Assembly (NCBI RefSeq): GCF_014698735.1
Contig: NZ_JACJTQ010000005.1
Location: 141,084 to 205,083 of the forward strand
DNA length: 64,000 nucleotides
Direction: 5' to 3'
Origin: Anabaena catenula FACHB-362
GTDB taxonomy: Bacteria; Cyanobacteriota; Cyanobacteriia; Cyanobacteriales; Nostocaceae
The notes beneath the pieces are model-generated. The model worked only from the letters and a program-made list of their open reading frames with translations, did not search any database and had not been told where the DNA came from. The position numbers and the translations under genes are program-made. This document shows, in pieces, positions 27,243-37,303 of this stretch. Every line of letters begins with the position of its first letter. Position 1 is the first letter of the stretch.

Positions 27243-28448
27243 TTACTGGGGCGGATAAGTTCCTGATAGGACTTTGAAGGTTTGAGTTTTTCCCTTGCGG
27301 TTGACTTCGATTTCTAGAATGTCACCCACTGTACTTGACTCAACAATCTTCTGTACTTGGGCTGTAATTTTCACTACTTTACCGTTAATTTTTTGAATCA
27401 CGTCTCCAGGAAGTAATCCTCCCTTTTCTGCTGGAGAATTTTTCAAAACTTCCTTAATGACAACACCAACATCTGGCTGAATGTTGAGTTTGTTGACTTG
27501 ATTCAACTGTTGTTTTTTGGCAGGAGAAAGGTCTGTCATTTCCACTCCCAAAAAGGGATGATCTGCTTTTCCTTTGGTAAATAGCTCATTAGCAATCCGG
27601 GCGGCGGTTTCTATGGGGATAGCGAAACCAAGTCCTTGAGCGTCGGCGCGGATAGCAGTATTAACGCCGATGACTTCACCTTGGGCATTTAAGAGGGGTC
27701 CGCCAGAGTTACCTGGGTTAATGGCGGCATCAGTTTGGATAAAACTAACACGCTTATCGGGAACACCGACTTGGGCGCTGGTGCGATCTGTGGCGCTAAT
27801 AATGCCGATAGTGACAGTATTATCTAAACCTAAAGGATTACCGATGGCGATCGCCCATTGACCAGGAATTAAGTTTTGTGAATTACCTAACTTCACTGTC
27901 GGCAATTTATCAGCCGGAATTTTCACCACTGCTACATCTGTTACAGTATCAACTCCTACCACTTTCCCCTCAAAAGTCCGACCATCTTTGAGGGTAACTT
28001 GTACAGTATCTGTCTCTGCTACTACATGAGCATTGGTTAGTAATTCCCCATTTTCGCTCAAAATAAATCCTGAGCCAGTACCTCGCTCAATTCTTTCTTC
28101 GGGAATTGGTTTTTCGTCCTCCCCAAAGAAACGCCGCCATACAGGATTTTTTAAAGCTTCAGAAATCGGATTTGCCACTTTGCGAGTCGCATTAATTCGC
28201 ACAACTGCTGGCCCTACTTTCTGCACAGCAGTGGCAATAAAATTTACATTATTGCTACCAATAGAATTCCCCACTCCTTCGGTAGGATCAGGCATAACGG
28301 ATTCTGGAGGTAAAGCCGCTGTGACATTGTTTAACTCTAGAAATGAGGGATTGTGTGGCAAAAGATATCGACTACCAAATACACCAAAACCACCGCCCAT
28401 TACTACTAAAAACAGATAAACGGCTACTTGCTTCACAGATAACTTCAT
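27243..28448 (-). CDS. HtrA/Deg family serine protease
   Basis: A 401-residue trypsin-like protease with an N-terminal membrane anchor or signal (VYLFLVVMGGGFGVFG), catalytic His141 in TNAHVV, Asp171 in TDVAVV and Ser248 in PGNSGGP, and one C-terminal PDZ domain (PAEKGGLLPGDVIQKINGK). It matches the HhoA/HhoB/HtrA group of cyanobacteria that degrade or refold damaged proteins in the periplasm or thylakoid lumen, with roles in light and heat stress. Which of the three paralogues it is cannot be decided here. The stop lies 40 bases from the convergent DUF760 gene. Confidence 0.92.
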   Translation of the reverse strand: MKLSVKQVAVYLFLVVMGGGFGVFGSRYLLPHNPSFLELNNVTAALPPESVMPDPTEGVGNSIGSNNVNFIATAVQKVGPAVVRINATRKVANPISEALKNPVWRRFFGEDEKPIPEERIERGTGSGFILSENGELLTNAHVVAETDTVQVTLKDGRTFEGKVVGVDTVTDVAVVKIPADKLPTVKLGNSQNLIPGQWAIAIGNPLGLDNTVTIGIISATDRTSAQVGVPDKRVSFIQTDAAINPGNSGGPLLNAQGEVIGVNTAIRADAQGLGFAIPIETAARIANELFTKGKADHPFLGVEMTDLSPAKKQQLNQVNKLNIQPDVGVVIKEVLKNSPAEKGGLLPGDVIQKINGKVVKITAQVQKIVESSTVGDILEIEVNRKGKTQTFKVLSGTYPPQ

Positions 28449-28757
28449 ATTAATTAATTAAGAATAATTGCGCTCACAGCAAGACAGTTACTAATTTCTA
28501 AGTGTAGTCAAAAAAGAAGAAAGGGGGCAGGGGGCAGAGAGATATTGCGGGGAGATAAGTAGGCTGGCGTAAATATTTTTCGTTGGGATCAGGCAGGGGC
28601 AGGGTACAGGGGGAAAGAGGGTTTTAGCCTAGTTCATATTTTTTACATAGTTTGGTTTTTGCGCCGATCTACTTAATTTGGAGTTAAGCAAAAAAATATC
28701 CTATCTTTAAGATTCCCCAACTAAAATCTAGAATTAGCGCTCTCTGAACTTGTTGAC
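28449..28757. other. Spacer between divergent htrA and M23 peptidase genes
   Basis: A divergent upstream region of 309 bases with the promoters of both genes presumably inside. It contains purine-rich tandem motifs (GGGGGCAGGGGGCAGAG near 28524 and GGCAGGGGCAGGGTACAGGG near 28592) typical of Nostocales low-complexity repeats. I see no gene. Confidence 0.5.
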
Positions 28758-29663
28758 ATGACTTTTCCCTATCGTTCAATGTTTTTGTATAGCTTAGTTA
28801 GCGCTTTGGGGTTAATATCCACAATGCCACAACCACAAAGCGCTAATGCTGCACCAAGCTGTTCAACTCCTGCCCTATCTCGCATTCAACGCCATCAAGT
28901 GTCTCGTGGTGAGACTTTAGAGGGCATAGCCCAGGGCTACAAGCTCATGCCAGCAACAATTATCGGCATGAATCCATTTATCAACAACGGGACTGTGAGG
29001 GTTGGTACTGAACTTCAGATTCCTCCCTTCAATGGGATTGTAGTAGAAATACCCCCCACTCAAACTTGGCGACAAGTTGCGATAAAGTACAAAGTCCGTC
29101 CAGATACTCTGTTTGAGATTAATGGTTGTCAACAAAATCCTAGAGTTGTTTTTGTTCCGGTTGTTCCTGGTGTAACTGGGTCTTCTAATCGTATTATTGC
29201 TGCTTCCCCTGCACAAACTGCACCATCTGCAACAATAGCTGGCTATCCCTTATCGAGTGCAACAACTGTAGCTTTACCTTATGGCTGGCAAATCAACCCC
29301 ATAACCAAGGAAGTTTTTTTTCATAGTGGTGTAGACTTGGTAGCGCCAGTGGGTACTCCTGTGCAAGCGATCGCACCAGGTATTGTAGTATTTGCTAAAG
29401 ACCAAAATAGTTATGGCAAGTTGGTAATTATTAATCACCTTGGTGGATATCAAAGCCGTTACGCCCAACTTGAGACGATAAATGTCACTTTGGGTCAAAA
29501 TGTCAAAAAAGGTGACTTACTGGGAACTGTAGGAGCTACAGGACAACCGACTTCTAGAGAACCTCATCTACATTTTGAAATGCGTTCAAATGGTTCTCTG
29601 GGTTGGGAAGCAAAAGATCCAAAAGATTATTTGAGGATTTTTAACAACGCAGAGGGACGCTGA
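28758..29663 (+). CDS. LysM and M23 peptidase domain protein
   Basis: A 301-residue exported protein: signal peptide (SLVSALGLISTMPQPQSANA), one clear LysM domain (HQVSRGETLEGIAQGYKLMP, residues about 46-90), a second weaker LysM-like repeat (TQTWRQVAIKYKVRPDTLFEIN), and a C-terminal M23 (LytM) domain. The zinc ligands are visible in HSGVDL near residue 190 and HLHFEM near residue 270. Such proteins cleave peptidoglycan cross-links or regulate amidases during division or septal remodelling in the periplasm. All M23 zinc ligands appear present, so activity is likely. Confidence 0.9.
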   Translation: MTFPYRSMFLYSLVSALGLISTMPQPQSANAAPSCSTPALSRIQRHQVSRGETLEGIAQGYKLMPATIIGMNPFINNGTVRVGTELQIPPFNGIVVEIPPTQTWRQVAIKYKVRPDTLFEINGCQQNPRVVFVPVVPGVTGSSNRIIAASPAQTAPSATIAGYPLSSATTVALPYGWQINPITKEVFFHSGVDLVAPVGTPVQAIAPGIVVFAKDQNSYGKLVIINHLGGYQSRYAQLETINVTLGQNVKKGDLLGTVGATGQPTSREPHLHFEMRSNGSLGWEAKDPKDYLRIFNNAEGR

Positions 29664-29717
29664 GGTCAACGCTGAGATTCGCTGAGATTGGCTCAGTAAA
29701 TTTTGTGTTTTTCTGCG

Positions 29718-30749
29718 TTAAATAAAAATATGCTCGGTAGATTTAATGATGTGCATTCCCGCTTCTGCAAATCTGGCAAATGTCGCGTTAGCTTGTTCTG
29801 TGTAGTCAACTACTCCCGGAACTACAACAGGAGAGGTGCAATCTTCAAGTAGATAGATTTTATTTGTCAGGGTAGGGTCTACCTGTTTTATTTCTGTTAA
29901 TAAATCATCAATTGTCCAAGCAACACAATGACTTTTAGCTTGTCCACCAATAATCACTGCATCAAATTCTAAAAGTTGTTTAATTAAATTTGTGTTTTTT
30001 TCAGCAATTGGCTTTTCGTCAAAACCTACTAATACTTCTGGACGTAAGATAGAATAATTTTCTGTTAAAGGATTTTCACCTTTTAATTCAAATTGGGTTT
30101 GACTTTGACGCGCAATACTATGAAAAAATATCGCTTCTTCTACAGATGAAACTAAAGCATGACCAATTCCGCCTAACATGGAATGATAAGGCCAAACTGT
30201 AAGCGGGTATTTACCATTTTGACTGAGTTGTTTCACATAATGAAAAGCTTGTTTTTTTAATAATTCATAATCCCCATTTGTCACACTATTGGCAACTGCT
30301 GGGTTAACTTGCCAAATTCCTTTTTCTATATCTGCGGCTGTAATGTTGGTTGCTGCTGGTATGGGGTGTTCTCCATCTGCATTTATCCAAAAAATAGGAT
30401 GGAATATTTGCATTGCTGTATGAGTATCTAGGGTGGGAATAATTTTTGTAATTATGCCCAAGTTGCGATAAATAAATTCACACAATCTTGTATTATCATC
30501 AACTGCACCAGTTCCAGTTTCTCCACCTACATATAATTCAAAGTCGGGAATGCAAAATGTGTTTTGGACATCTATTAATAATAGACAAATGCGAGTTTTA
30601 TCTAATGTTGCTGGTTGGATGTTTTGTTGTTTTGCAAATGTTTCTGCTTCGGCTGCGCGTTGTTGGTAAGGTACGCGCCAGACTTCACCGACTTTTACGG
30701 GTTTGAAGTGTGTGGGAATGGGGAGTTGGGTTGTATTTTGGGTATTCAT
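29718..30749 (-). CDS. Isochorismatase-fold cysteine hydrolase
   Basis: A 343-residue protein of the isochorismatase/nicotinamidase superfamily. The catalytic Asp is in LLIDVQNTFC and the nucleophile Cys near residue 273 in GGQAKSHCVAWTIDDLL. At 343 residues it is longer than the roughly 200-residue nicotinamidases, with an N-terminal extension of about 55 residues and an enlarged insert between the two motifs. Substrates in this family include nicotinamide, isochorismate and N-carbamoyl compounds; none can be assigned here. It is convergent with the M23 gene. Confidence 0.8.
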   Translation of the reverse strand: MNTQNTTQLPIPTHFKPVKVGEVWRVPYQQRAAEAETFAKQQNIQPATLDKTRICLLLIDVQNTFCIPDFELYVGGETGTGAVDDNTRLCEFIYRNLGIITKIIPTLDTHTAMQIFHPIFWINADGEHPIPAATNITAADIEKGIWQVNPAVANSVTNGDYELLKKQAFHYVKQLSQNGKYPLTVWPYHSMLGGIGHALVSSVEEAIFFHSIARQSQTQFELKGENPLTENYSILRPEVLVGFDEKPIAEKNTNLIKQLLEFDAVIIGGQAKSHCVAWTIDDLLTEIKQVDPTLTNKIYLLEDCTSPVVVPGVVDYTEQANATFARFAEAGMHIIKSTEHIFI

Positions 30750-30810
30750 GATTTAGTTTCAATCTTAGTTTTTATAGCTGTTATAGATATTGCGATTCTT
30801 GAGCAAATTT

Positions 30811-30842
30811 TAATAATTTAATAATTTAATAATTTAATAATT
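30811..30842. repeat. Tandem octamer TAATAATT x4
   Basis: Four perfect tandem copies of TAATAATT lie upstream of the isochorismatase-fold gene. Such loci are often length-variable between strains. Confidence 0.85.
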
Positions 30843-31032
30843 TATAAATATCAACTGTAATTTTTCAACAATGTTCAACATTTTTTTGAATTTTTCTCTC
30901 ATCAAAACAACTAAACTCACCAACGGACAAGTTAACTTTATCACGAAGAAGCTGAAGTTAGTATCTGTCCGTCTGGTGAAGTGGCGTGTTAGGTTAAACT
31001 AAGTCTGAAATTTAATTGCGCTACAAATTCAA

Positions 31033-32091
31033 CTATTCAATATTTTGCACGAGTTCTTTTATATTTGGCACTTGTTTGTCTAGTTGAGATTGATTAACTG
31101 TAATTCTTTTTCCAGCTACTTCCTTTTGTCCAGCCATCAAGAATGAAATAGGAATACCTAATGCGCCAGAAACAACTGAGGCCGTATTTGCATCATTAAC
31201 TTCGTACTGAAACATTTCCTTAAATGCTTTTTGACTAATTGGTGTTGGAGAGCCGTTAGGATGAATACAAAAAGATTGAGGAGTTGATTTCCACACATTC
31301 CATATCTCTTCACCAATTTCGTTAACAATAGTTCTAAAGGCAGAAGCAGATGAACTATTCATTTGTGTAAGTCTGTTACCAATATACATATATATCTGAG
31401 GCAGAGCCATTCGAGACTTATTAGATTCAAGGTAAAATTCCGATTGAGGATCGCCAAGATGTCTTTGGATGCCGTATACTAACGCTAAAACTGCTTTTAC
31501 CGCTCTCTTTGAAGCACCGTCAGCAGAAAAGGGAATCAACAGTCTCTCACCGGCTGTTAGGGCTAGTTCTGTATATATTGAAAAACTTGGATTACAGTCA
31601 ATAAAAACACAGTTGTCTTCATTATTCCAAGAGTTTTGAATATCCGTGATTAGATTTCTTATCCACAGGTGAACAATTCTCCAAGCATCTTCTGGTCCTG
31701 GATTTGTTGCACCTGACACTCTAGAAGACTGCATTTCGAGCTGCTCATCTCCAACAACTAGATATACATTGCTTGGTACTTTGTCGTTGTACTGTGAAAC
31801 CTGTGTAATGTACTTTGCACCGGAGTTTGGAGAAATGTATGGACTGCGAATGCGCTCTTCAATGTATCCAGCAATTGTACGCTTTTGTTGTTGTGTGTGA
31901 ATTTGGGTAAGTCTTCGTTCTCCTTCTTCCATACCACCGAGAAGCATAGACGATGAGTTTGCTTGGGGACATAGATCAACTACTAAGACTTTCTTGTGAG
32001 GATTTTGATGTGCATATTCTGATGCTAGTTGGAAAGTTAGATAACTCTTACCAACACCACCTTTATTATTCCATATTGCGTAGATTGCCAT
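31033..32091 (-). CDS. ParA/MinD-like ATPase
   Basis: A 352-residue ATPase with the deviant Walker A motif NNKGGVGKS (residues 8-16), VLVVDLCPQANSS as the Walker A' strand, and VFIDCNPSFSIYTELAL as Walker B. ParA-type proteins position plasmids, chromosomes or protein complexes by binding DNA in the ATP state. There is no parB-like gene or visible centromere repeat next to it, so this is an orphan. Similar orphan ParA genes are common in Nostocales. The protein is longer than minimal ParA because of an extra helical insert between residues about 45 and 130. Confidence 0.85.
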   Translation of the reverse strand: MAIYAIWNNKGGVGKSYLTFQLASEYAHQNPHKKVLVVDLCPQANSSSMLLGGMEEGERRLTQIHTQQQKRTIAGYIEERIRSPYISPNSGAKYITQVSQYNDKVPSNVYLVVGDEQLEMQSSRVSGATNPGPEDAWRIVHLWIRNLITDIQNSWNNEDNCVFIDCNPSFSIYTELALTAGERLLIPFSADGASKRAVKAVLALVYGIQRHLGDPQSEFYLESNKSRMALPQIYMYIGNRLTQMNSSSASAFRTIVNEIGEEIWNVWKSTPQSFCIHPNGSPTPISQKAFKEMFQYEVNDANTASVVSGALGIPISFLMAGQKEVAGKRITVNQSQLDKQVPNIKELVQNIE

Positions 32092-32377
32092 TTGCTTTGA
32101 AGGTCTCCTATCAGTTCATAGGGATTCTAACTAAAAATCGTCTATTACTGGTAATAATCTCCCCATATACAATGCTGGAGCATCTCTAGGCGACAGCAGT
32201 ACTACAAAATCTATCAGTTTTGAAGCCGTCCTAAATTCTATATGTAGAGAGAGAGATTGCACTTTCTCCCCTTTTTAACCACATCATCCCCCAAAACAGC
32301 CCCAACTATGGCAATCTGAGAAGCAGAACCCCTTGCAATCTGATATTTTAGCTACAGAAAATCTACCTGTTAAGGTT

Positions 32378-33604
32378 ATGCAAACTCTGCCGACTCTTGA
32401 AACTACCAACACTACATCTAGCCAATCTGCCTTTGACACCACTATCAAACGCCGCAAAACCCGTCCTGTAAAAGTGGGAGATGTCACCATTGGGGGAGGC
32501 TACCCCGTCGTGGTGCAGTCGATGATTAATGAAGACACCCTAGATATTGACGGTTCTGTAGCGGGTATTCGTCGTCTCCATGAAATAGGCTGCGAAATAG
32601 TCCGCGTTACAGTTCCCAGTCTAGGACACGCCAAAGCCTTGGCGGAAATTAAACAGAAATTAATTAAAACTTACCGTGATGTGCCAATTGTTGCCGACGT
32701 GCATCACAACGGTATGAAAATCGCCTTAGAAGTCGCCAAACATATTGAAAAAGTGCGAATTAATCCAGGGTTATATGTATTTGAAAAGCCAAACACCAAT
32801 CGCACTGAATATACCCAAAACGAATTTGATGAAATTGGCGAAAAAATCCGCGAAACCTTATCACCTCTAGTAATTTCCTTGCGTGATCAAGGTAAGGCGA
32901 TGAGAATTGGGGTAAATCACGGTTCTCTAGCCGAAAGAATGCTATTTACCTATGGTGACACCCCAGAAGGCATGGTGGAATCTGCCATAGAATTTATTCG
33001 CATTTGTGAATCTTTGGACTTTCATAATTTGGTAATTTCCATGAAAGCGTCACGGGTTCCTGTGATGGTAGCTGCTTATCGGTTAATGGCCAAGCGCATG
33101 GATGATTTGGGTATGGATTATCCTTTACACCTTGGCGTGACAGAAGCCGGTGATGGTGAATATGGCAGAATTAAATCTACAGCTGGCATTGCCACATTAC
33201 TGGCTGATGGTATTGGTGACACAATTCGTGTATCTCTAACCGAAGCACCTGAAAAAGAAATTCCTGTCTGTTACAGCATTCTGCAAGCGTTAGGTTTGCG
33301 GAAAACAATGGTTGAGTATGTCGCTTGTCCTTCTTGCGGACGGACTTTATTTAATTTAGAAGAAGTGCTGCACACAGTCCGGGAAGCCACCAAACACTTA
33401 ACAGGGTTAGATATTGCCGTCATGGGTTGTATTGTGAATGGCCCTGGAGAAATGGCAGATGCTGACTATGGCTATGTCGGCAAAACCCCTGGTTACATTT
33501 CTTTATACCGTGGCCGAGAAGAAATTAAAAAAGTCCCAGAAATACAAGGTGTAGAGGAATTAATCAACCTCATTAAGGCTGATGGCCGTTGGGTAGACCC
33601 TTAA
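32378..33604 (+). CDS. ispG: 4-hydroxy-3-methylbut-2-enyl diphosphate synthase IspG
   Basis: A 408-residue enzyme of the MEP isoprenoid pathway that reduces MEcPP to HMBPP with electrons from ferredoxin. The 4Fe-4S ligands are visible: Cys317 and Cys320 in ACPSCGR, Cys351 in [10 protein letters not shown], and the fourth ligand Glu358. TIM-barrel motifs [16 protein letters not shown] and VADVHHNG are intact. I chose ATG 32378, since the cyanobacterial protein begins MQTLP; the frame is open 45 bases further upstream. Isoprenoids feed chlorophyll phytol, carotenoids and quinones. A perfect hairpin follows the stop. Confidence 0.97.
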   Translation: MQTLPTLETTNTTSSQSAFDTTIKRRKTRPVKVGDVTIGGGYPVVVQSMINEDTLDIDGSVAGIRRLHEIGCEIVRVTVPSLGHAKALAEIKQKLIKTYRDVPIVADVHHNGMKIALEVAKHIEKVRINPGLYVFEKPNTNRTEYTQNEFDEIGEKIRETLSPLVISLRDQGKAMRIGVNHGSLAERMLFTYGDTPEGMVESAIEFIRICESLDFHNLVISMKASRVPVMVAAYRLMAKRMDDLGMDYPLHLGVTEAGDGEYGRIKSTAGIATLLADGIGDTIRVSLTEAPEKEIPVCYSILQALGLRKTMVEYVACPSCGRTLFNLEEVLHTVREATKHLTGLDIAVMGCIVNGPGEMADADYGYVGKTPGYISLYRGREEIKKVPEIQGVEELINLIKADGRWVDP

Positions 33605-33614
33605 TTTTCAAATT

Positions 33615-33633
33615 GGCGACCATCAAGGTCGCC
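33615..33633 (+). terminator. Terminator hairpin after ispG
   Basis: GGCGACC and GGTCGCC form a 7-bp stem with a 5-base loop, 10 bases after the ispG stop, followed by TGATCTTTGT. Confidence 0.6.
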
Positions 33634-33736
33634 TGATCTTTGTCATACTAAATCTTCATTTTGAATATTGAATTGCTGACCCTGTGTTAGATTGGGCATA
33701 CTGACTATAAATTTTCCCTCTGACACAACTGTCATT

Positions 33737-35020
33737 ATGGTGATTACAAAAAGTAGACTTGTTTTAGGTGCTACGGCAGTAACGCTCTCTACAATTGCTG
33801 TTACTAGTCTTGGCATTCACTCCCGTGGTCAGGCTTTATTTAAAGCAAGTCCCAAGGAATTGGTAGATGAAGTTTGGAACATCGTTTACCGTCAATATGT
33901 AGACGGCACTTTCAATCAGGTAGATTGGCAGGCTGTTCGTAAGGAATACTTAAGCAAGTCCTACAGTAATCAGCAGGAAGCTTATAAGTCCATTCGGGAA
34001 ATGCTCAAAAAGCTAGAAGACCCATACACCCGGTTTATGGACCCAGAGGAATTCAAGAGTATGCAAGTAGATACTTCTGGAGAACTCACGGGTATTGGTA
34101 TTACTATCAGTCAGGATGAAAAAACCAAGAAATTGGTTGTGATTGCCCCAATTGAGGATACACCTGCCTTTAAAATGGGGGTTCTGGCTAAGGATATCAT
34201 TTTAGAAATTGATGGCAAAAGCACTGAAGGGATGGACACTAATCAGGCTGTATCTCTGATTCGTGGTGAAGCAGGAACCGCCGTCAAGCTGAAAATTCTG
34301 CGGAATGGTCAGACAAAACAATTTAATATCACAAGGGCGCGGATTGAAATCCATCCAGTTAAGTATTCCCAGAAGCAAACACCAGCCGGTAATATTGGCT
34401 ACATTCGTCTGAACCAGTTTAGTGCCAATGCTGGCAAGGAAATGAAAGATGCTATTAACAAGTTAGAAGACAAAAAAGTATCTGGTTATATTTTAGATTT
34501 ACGTGGCAACCCTGGTGGTTTACTATTTTCCAGTGTGGACATTGCCCGGATGTGGCTAGATAAAGGTATCATTGTTTCCACTATTGACCGTCAAGGTGAG
34601 CAAGAACGGGAAATAGCTAGGGGACGAGCTTTGACTACTAAACCTTTGGTAGTGTTGGTAGATAAAGGTTCCGCTAGTGCCAGTGAAATTCTTTCAGGGG
34701 CTTTGCAAGATAACAAACGCGCTGTTTTAGTGGGTACGCAAACTTTTGGTAAGGGCTTGGTACAATCGGTGCGTCCTCTAGAAGATGGCTCAGGGTTAGC
34801 GGTGACAATTGCCAAATACCATACCCCCAGCGGTAAAGATATTAACAAACATGGTGTTGATCCAGATGTAAAAGTGGAATTGACAGATGCACAAAGACAA
34901 GATTTATGGCTACGTGAGCGTGATAAACTCGCTACTCTAGAAGATCCTCAATTTGCCAAAGCTGTGGAAGTTTTAGGTAAGCAAGTTTCTCAAAATACTA
35001 CGACCATAAATAAGAATTAA
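33737..35020 (+). CDS. Carboxyl-terminal processing protease (Ctp, S41A)
   Basis: About 427 residues from ATG 33737: an N-terminal export signal (LVLGATAVTLSTIAVTSLG), a helical region with ELVDEVWNIVYRQYVD, a PDZ domain (residues about 115-200) and the S41 protease domain. The Ser-Lys dyad is Ser314 in GSASASEIL and Lys339 in TFGKG, 25 residues apart as in D1 processing protease. CtpA removes the C-terminal tail of photosystem II D1 in the lumen; cyanobacteria have CtpA, CtpB and CtpC and I cannot decide which this is. Starting at the longer frame (33692) would put extra residues before the signal. Confidence 0.88.
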   Translation: MVITKSRLVLGATAVTLSTIAVTSLGIHSRGQALFKASPKELVDEVWNIVYRQYVDGTFNQVDWQAVRKEYLSKSYSNQQEAYKSIREMLKKLEDPYTRFMDPEEFKSMQVDTSGELTGIGITISQDEKTKKLVVIAPIEDTPAFKMGVLAKDIILEIDGKSTEGMDTNQAVSLIRGEAGTAVKLKILRNGQTKQFNITRARIEIHPVKYSQKQTPAGNIGYIRLNQFSANAGKEMKDAINKLEDKKVSGYILDLRGNPGGLLFSSVDIARMWLDKGIIVSTIDRQGEQEREIARGRALTTKPLVVLVDKGSASASEILSGALQDNKRAVLVGTQTFGKGLVQSVRPLEDGSGLAVTIAKYHTPSGKDINKHGVDPDVKVELTDAQRQDLWLRERDKLATLEDPQFAKAVEVLGKQVSQNTTTINKN

Positions 35021-35056
35021 ATCCAAAATCTAAAATCCAAAATCCAAAATCTAAAA

Positions 35057-35248
35057 TTAAATGGGTTGGCATTTTCCAGCCCTAATTAATCCAATACGCC
35101 GAGAAATTGCTTCTTGTGGACTACTAAAACTTCCCCATTTTTCAAGAATGTCTGGGTTGTTGTCCTCAATTTGTTGGCTTGGGACTATTTCGCATTTTTC
35201 AGATTTATGCTTGACAATATACCAAGTTTGTGTTTTTTCTTCGGTCAT
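35057..35248 (-). CDS. Small conserved-looking protein of unknown function
   Basis: About 63 residues from ATG 35248, MTEEKTQTWYIVKHKSEKCE, then WGSFSSPQEAISRRIGLIRAGKCQPI. I recall closely similar small proteins (WYIVK…WGPF…EAIARRVGLIRAGKCQP) in many Nostocales, sometimes labelled as transposase-related, but I cannot verify that. The composition does not look like a shadow frame. The longer frame (35317) would add a hydrophobic N-terminus (VIIALLYCVY). It converges on the Ctp gene, ending 37 bases from its stop. Confidence 0.55.
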   Translation of the reverse strand: MTEEKTQTWYIVKHKSEKCEIVPSQQIEDNNPDILEKWGSFSSPQEAISRRIGLIRAGKCQPI

Positions 35249-35605
35249 TTCAAAAATTTGATTTGTGGTTGACTTACGATAAACGCAATATAACAATGCA
35301 ATTATTACATCAAACAATTGAATTAGTTACATAAATAACAGATGATAAGAATGACATTGTTTGTTACTGCTATCACCCACTACAAAACACACTATGTAGT
35401 GGGCTTTATCATCCCTTCAAGATGTAGCAACTCAAAGCTTTTTTGAGCCAGTTTCTCTAACCACAACCAAAACAGTTGATCCTCTTATTCCTAACTTCCT
35501 CGATTTAGTCAGTCCCAAACATCTAGAAAATTGGTTTGCTAACTGCTGCTACTGGACTTTATAAACTTGCAATCTGCTGTAATTAATATTACTAATAATT
35601 CTATT
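35249..35605. other. Spacer with hairpin and a coding-like fragment
   Basis: No complete gene is present. It includes a perfect inverted repeat CCCACTACA / TGTAGTGGG (about 35377-35403) and, immediately after it, a 54-codon coding-like fragment listed separately. Confidence 0.5.
35400..35564 (+). pseudogene. C-terminal fragment of an unidentified protein (transposase-like?)
   Basis: Frame 35400-35564 has no start codon but reads as protein: SFFEPVSLTTTKTVDPL, then FLDLVSPKHLENWFANCC and a stop. Such Pro-Lys-x-Leu-x-x-Trp-Phe tails occur at the ends of some transposases, from memory. It begins where a hairpin ends, suggesting a deletion scar or a remnant of an inserted element. Confidence 0.3.
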
Positions 35606-35899
35606 ATGAAGACACGCCAAGGAATTCTAATTTTAACCTTAGTGATCCCTGGTTTATTAGTATTGCTAATATCGCTTTATTATTTTGGCACAGATTATGC
35701 AGCACTAATTAAAGCTGAAAGTTATGCCGAACAACTGGTAAAGGATGAAAAAGCTAATGATAGAAATCTCCAATTTGCCTATCATCGAGCTTTAGCCCAT
35801 CGGATTAATGTCTTTGCAGATGCTACGTGGGGATTGTTAGGAGGTGTGATTACAGGAATAGGAATACATGGTTTAGTGACATTGAAGGAGAAAGATTGA
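35606..35899 (+). CDS. Small two-helix membrane protein, unknown
   Basis: A 97-residue protein from ATG 35606 with an N-terminal membrane helix (ILILTLVIPGLLVLLISLYYF), a hydrophilic middle rich in Glu and Lys (KAESYAEQLVKDEKANDRNL), and a second helix (ADATWGLLGGVITGIGIHGLV). No family is recognised. The longer frame from 35567 adds residues without a pattern. It ends just before an array of TAATTCG heptamers. Confidence 0.5.
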   Translation: MKTRQGILILTLVIPGLLVLLISLYYFGTDYAALIKAESYAEQLVKDEKANDRNLQFAYHRALAHRINVFADATWGLLGGVITGIGIHGLVTLKEKD

Positions 35900-35901
35900 A
35901 A

Positions 35902-35941
35902 TAATTCGTAATTCGTAATTCGTAATTCGTAATTCGTAATT
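35902..35941. repeat. Tandem heptamer AATTCGT x5
   Basis: Five tandem copies of the heptamer AATTCGT, a class of short tandemly repeated repetitive (STRR) sequence known in heterocystous cyanobacteria. It lies between the small membrane protein and trmFO. Confidence 0.9.
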
Positions 35942-35963
35942 AAAATACTTTCTCCCTATTAAC

Positions 35964-37286
35964 TTAAACAGCTAAATTTTCCGTTTTCCAACTGGCTAAA
36001 TCTGCCAAAGATCGATCACGATAACGTCCATATTTTTCCGGTTTACTTTTGATTTTCACACCCAAATCAGGCACAATGCCAAAATTAGGAGCCATCGGTT
36101 GAAAATGCTTAGGTGCAGCGGATCTGATAAACTCAAATAATGCCCCCATCATCGTTGTTACAGGCAAAATTAGCGGTTCTTTTCCTAAAGCTAACCGTGC
36201 AGCATTTGTTCCCGCTAACCAACCTCCAGCAGATGCAGCGGTGTAACCTTCTGTGCCTATTAATTGTCCTGCTGCTAATAAAGTTGGACGTTCTTTAAAT
36301 TGCAAACTTGCAGACATCAACTGTGGTGCATTTAAAAAAGTATTACGGTGCATGACTCCTAATCTGACAAACTCGGCTTTTTCTAAACCAGGAATCATTT
36401 GAAAAACTCGTTTTTGTTCACCCCAACGCAAATTAGTTTGAAATCCTACCATATTCCAAAGTTGACCGGCTTTATCTTCTTGTCGTAATTGAATCACCGC
36501 ATAGTTACGTTCTCCGGTGCGAGGATCAGATAAACCCACAGGTTTCAGGGGACCATATCGCATGGTATCTTCTCCCCGTCGCGCCATTTCTTCAATTGGT
36601 AAACAAGCTTCAAAAAATTTCGCCGTTTCCTTTTCAAAGTCTTTTAATTCTGTTTGTTCAGCTTTACGTAATTCTTCCCAAAAATGTAAATACTGCTCTT
36701 TATTCATGGGACAATTGAGATATGCCGCTTCACCTTTGTCATAGCGAGAAGCCATAAAAGCAATATCTTTATTAATAGAATCTCCTAGAATAATAGGACT
36801 TGCAGCATCAAAGAAATTGAGATATTCCATCCCGGTAAATCGTTGTAAATCTGCCGATAAATCAGGACTTGTTAATGGGCCAGAAGCTAAAACAACAATA
36901 CCTTCGGGAATTGCTGTAACTTCCCCCCGACGGAAATCAATTAAAGGATGATTTGCTAAAGTTTGGGTTAAATCTTCCCCAAATTGTCCTCTGTCTACCG
37001 CTAAAGCCCCACCAGCGGGGACTGCGTGTTCATCTGCCTTGGCAATAATAATAGAACCGAGTTGACGTAATTCTTCGTGTAATAGACCAGCTGCGCGATC
37101 GCTTGCCATTGCCCCGAAGGAGTTACTACAGACCAATTCTGCCAAATTTTCAGTATGATGGGCAGGGCTGAAGCGTTTAGGGCGCATCTCGTGGAGAATT
37201 ACAGGAACGCCGGCTTGGGCTATTTGCCATGCTGCTTCTGTTCCTGCGAGTCCACCGCCAATTACTTGTATTGGTTGTTGTGTCAT
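35964..37286 (-). CDS. trmFO: Methylenetetrahydrofolate-tRNA-(uracil-5)-methyltransferase TrmFO
   Basis: A 440-residue FAD-dependent enzyme, close to the usual TrmFO length. The N-terminal FAD site reads [16 protein letters not shown] and HEMRP follows; LVCSNSFGA and [10 protein letters not shown] contain cysteines used in the folate-dependent reaction. TrmFO forms ribothymidine at position 54 in the T loop of tRNAs using methylenetetrahydrofolate. The C-terminus contains the [20 protein letters not shown] segment typical of the family. An HNH nuclease gene lies 17 bases upstream on the same strand. Confidence 0.96.
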   Translation of the reverse strand: MTQQPIQVIGGGLAGTEAAWQIAQAGVPVILHEMRPKRFSPAHHTENLAELVCSNSFGAMASDRAAGLLHEELRQLGSIIIAKADEHAVPAGGALAVDRGQFGEDLTQTLANHPLIDFRRGEVTAIPEGIVVLASGPLTSPDLSADLQRFTGMEYLNFFDAASPIILGDSINKDIAFMASRYDKGEAAYLNCPMNKEQYLHFWEELRKAEQTELKDFEKETAKFFEACLPIEEMARRGEDTMRYGPLKPVGLSDPRTGERNYAVIQLRQEDKAGQLWNMVGFQTNLRWGEQKRVFQMIPGLEKAEFVRLGVMHRNTFLNAPQLMSASLQFKERPTLLAAGQLIGTEGYTAASAGGWLAGTNAARLALGKEPLILPVTTMMGALFEFIRSAAPKHFQPMAPNFGIVPDLGVKIKSKPEKYGRYRDRSLADLASWKTENLAV

Positions 37287-37303
37287 AGTTTTTTTTTATA
37301 CTA

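Noticed and set aside
30811..30842. TAATAATT array as a CRISPR or centromere site for the ParA-like gene
   Set aside because: The unit is only eight bases with no spacers; it is simple tandem repetition.
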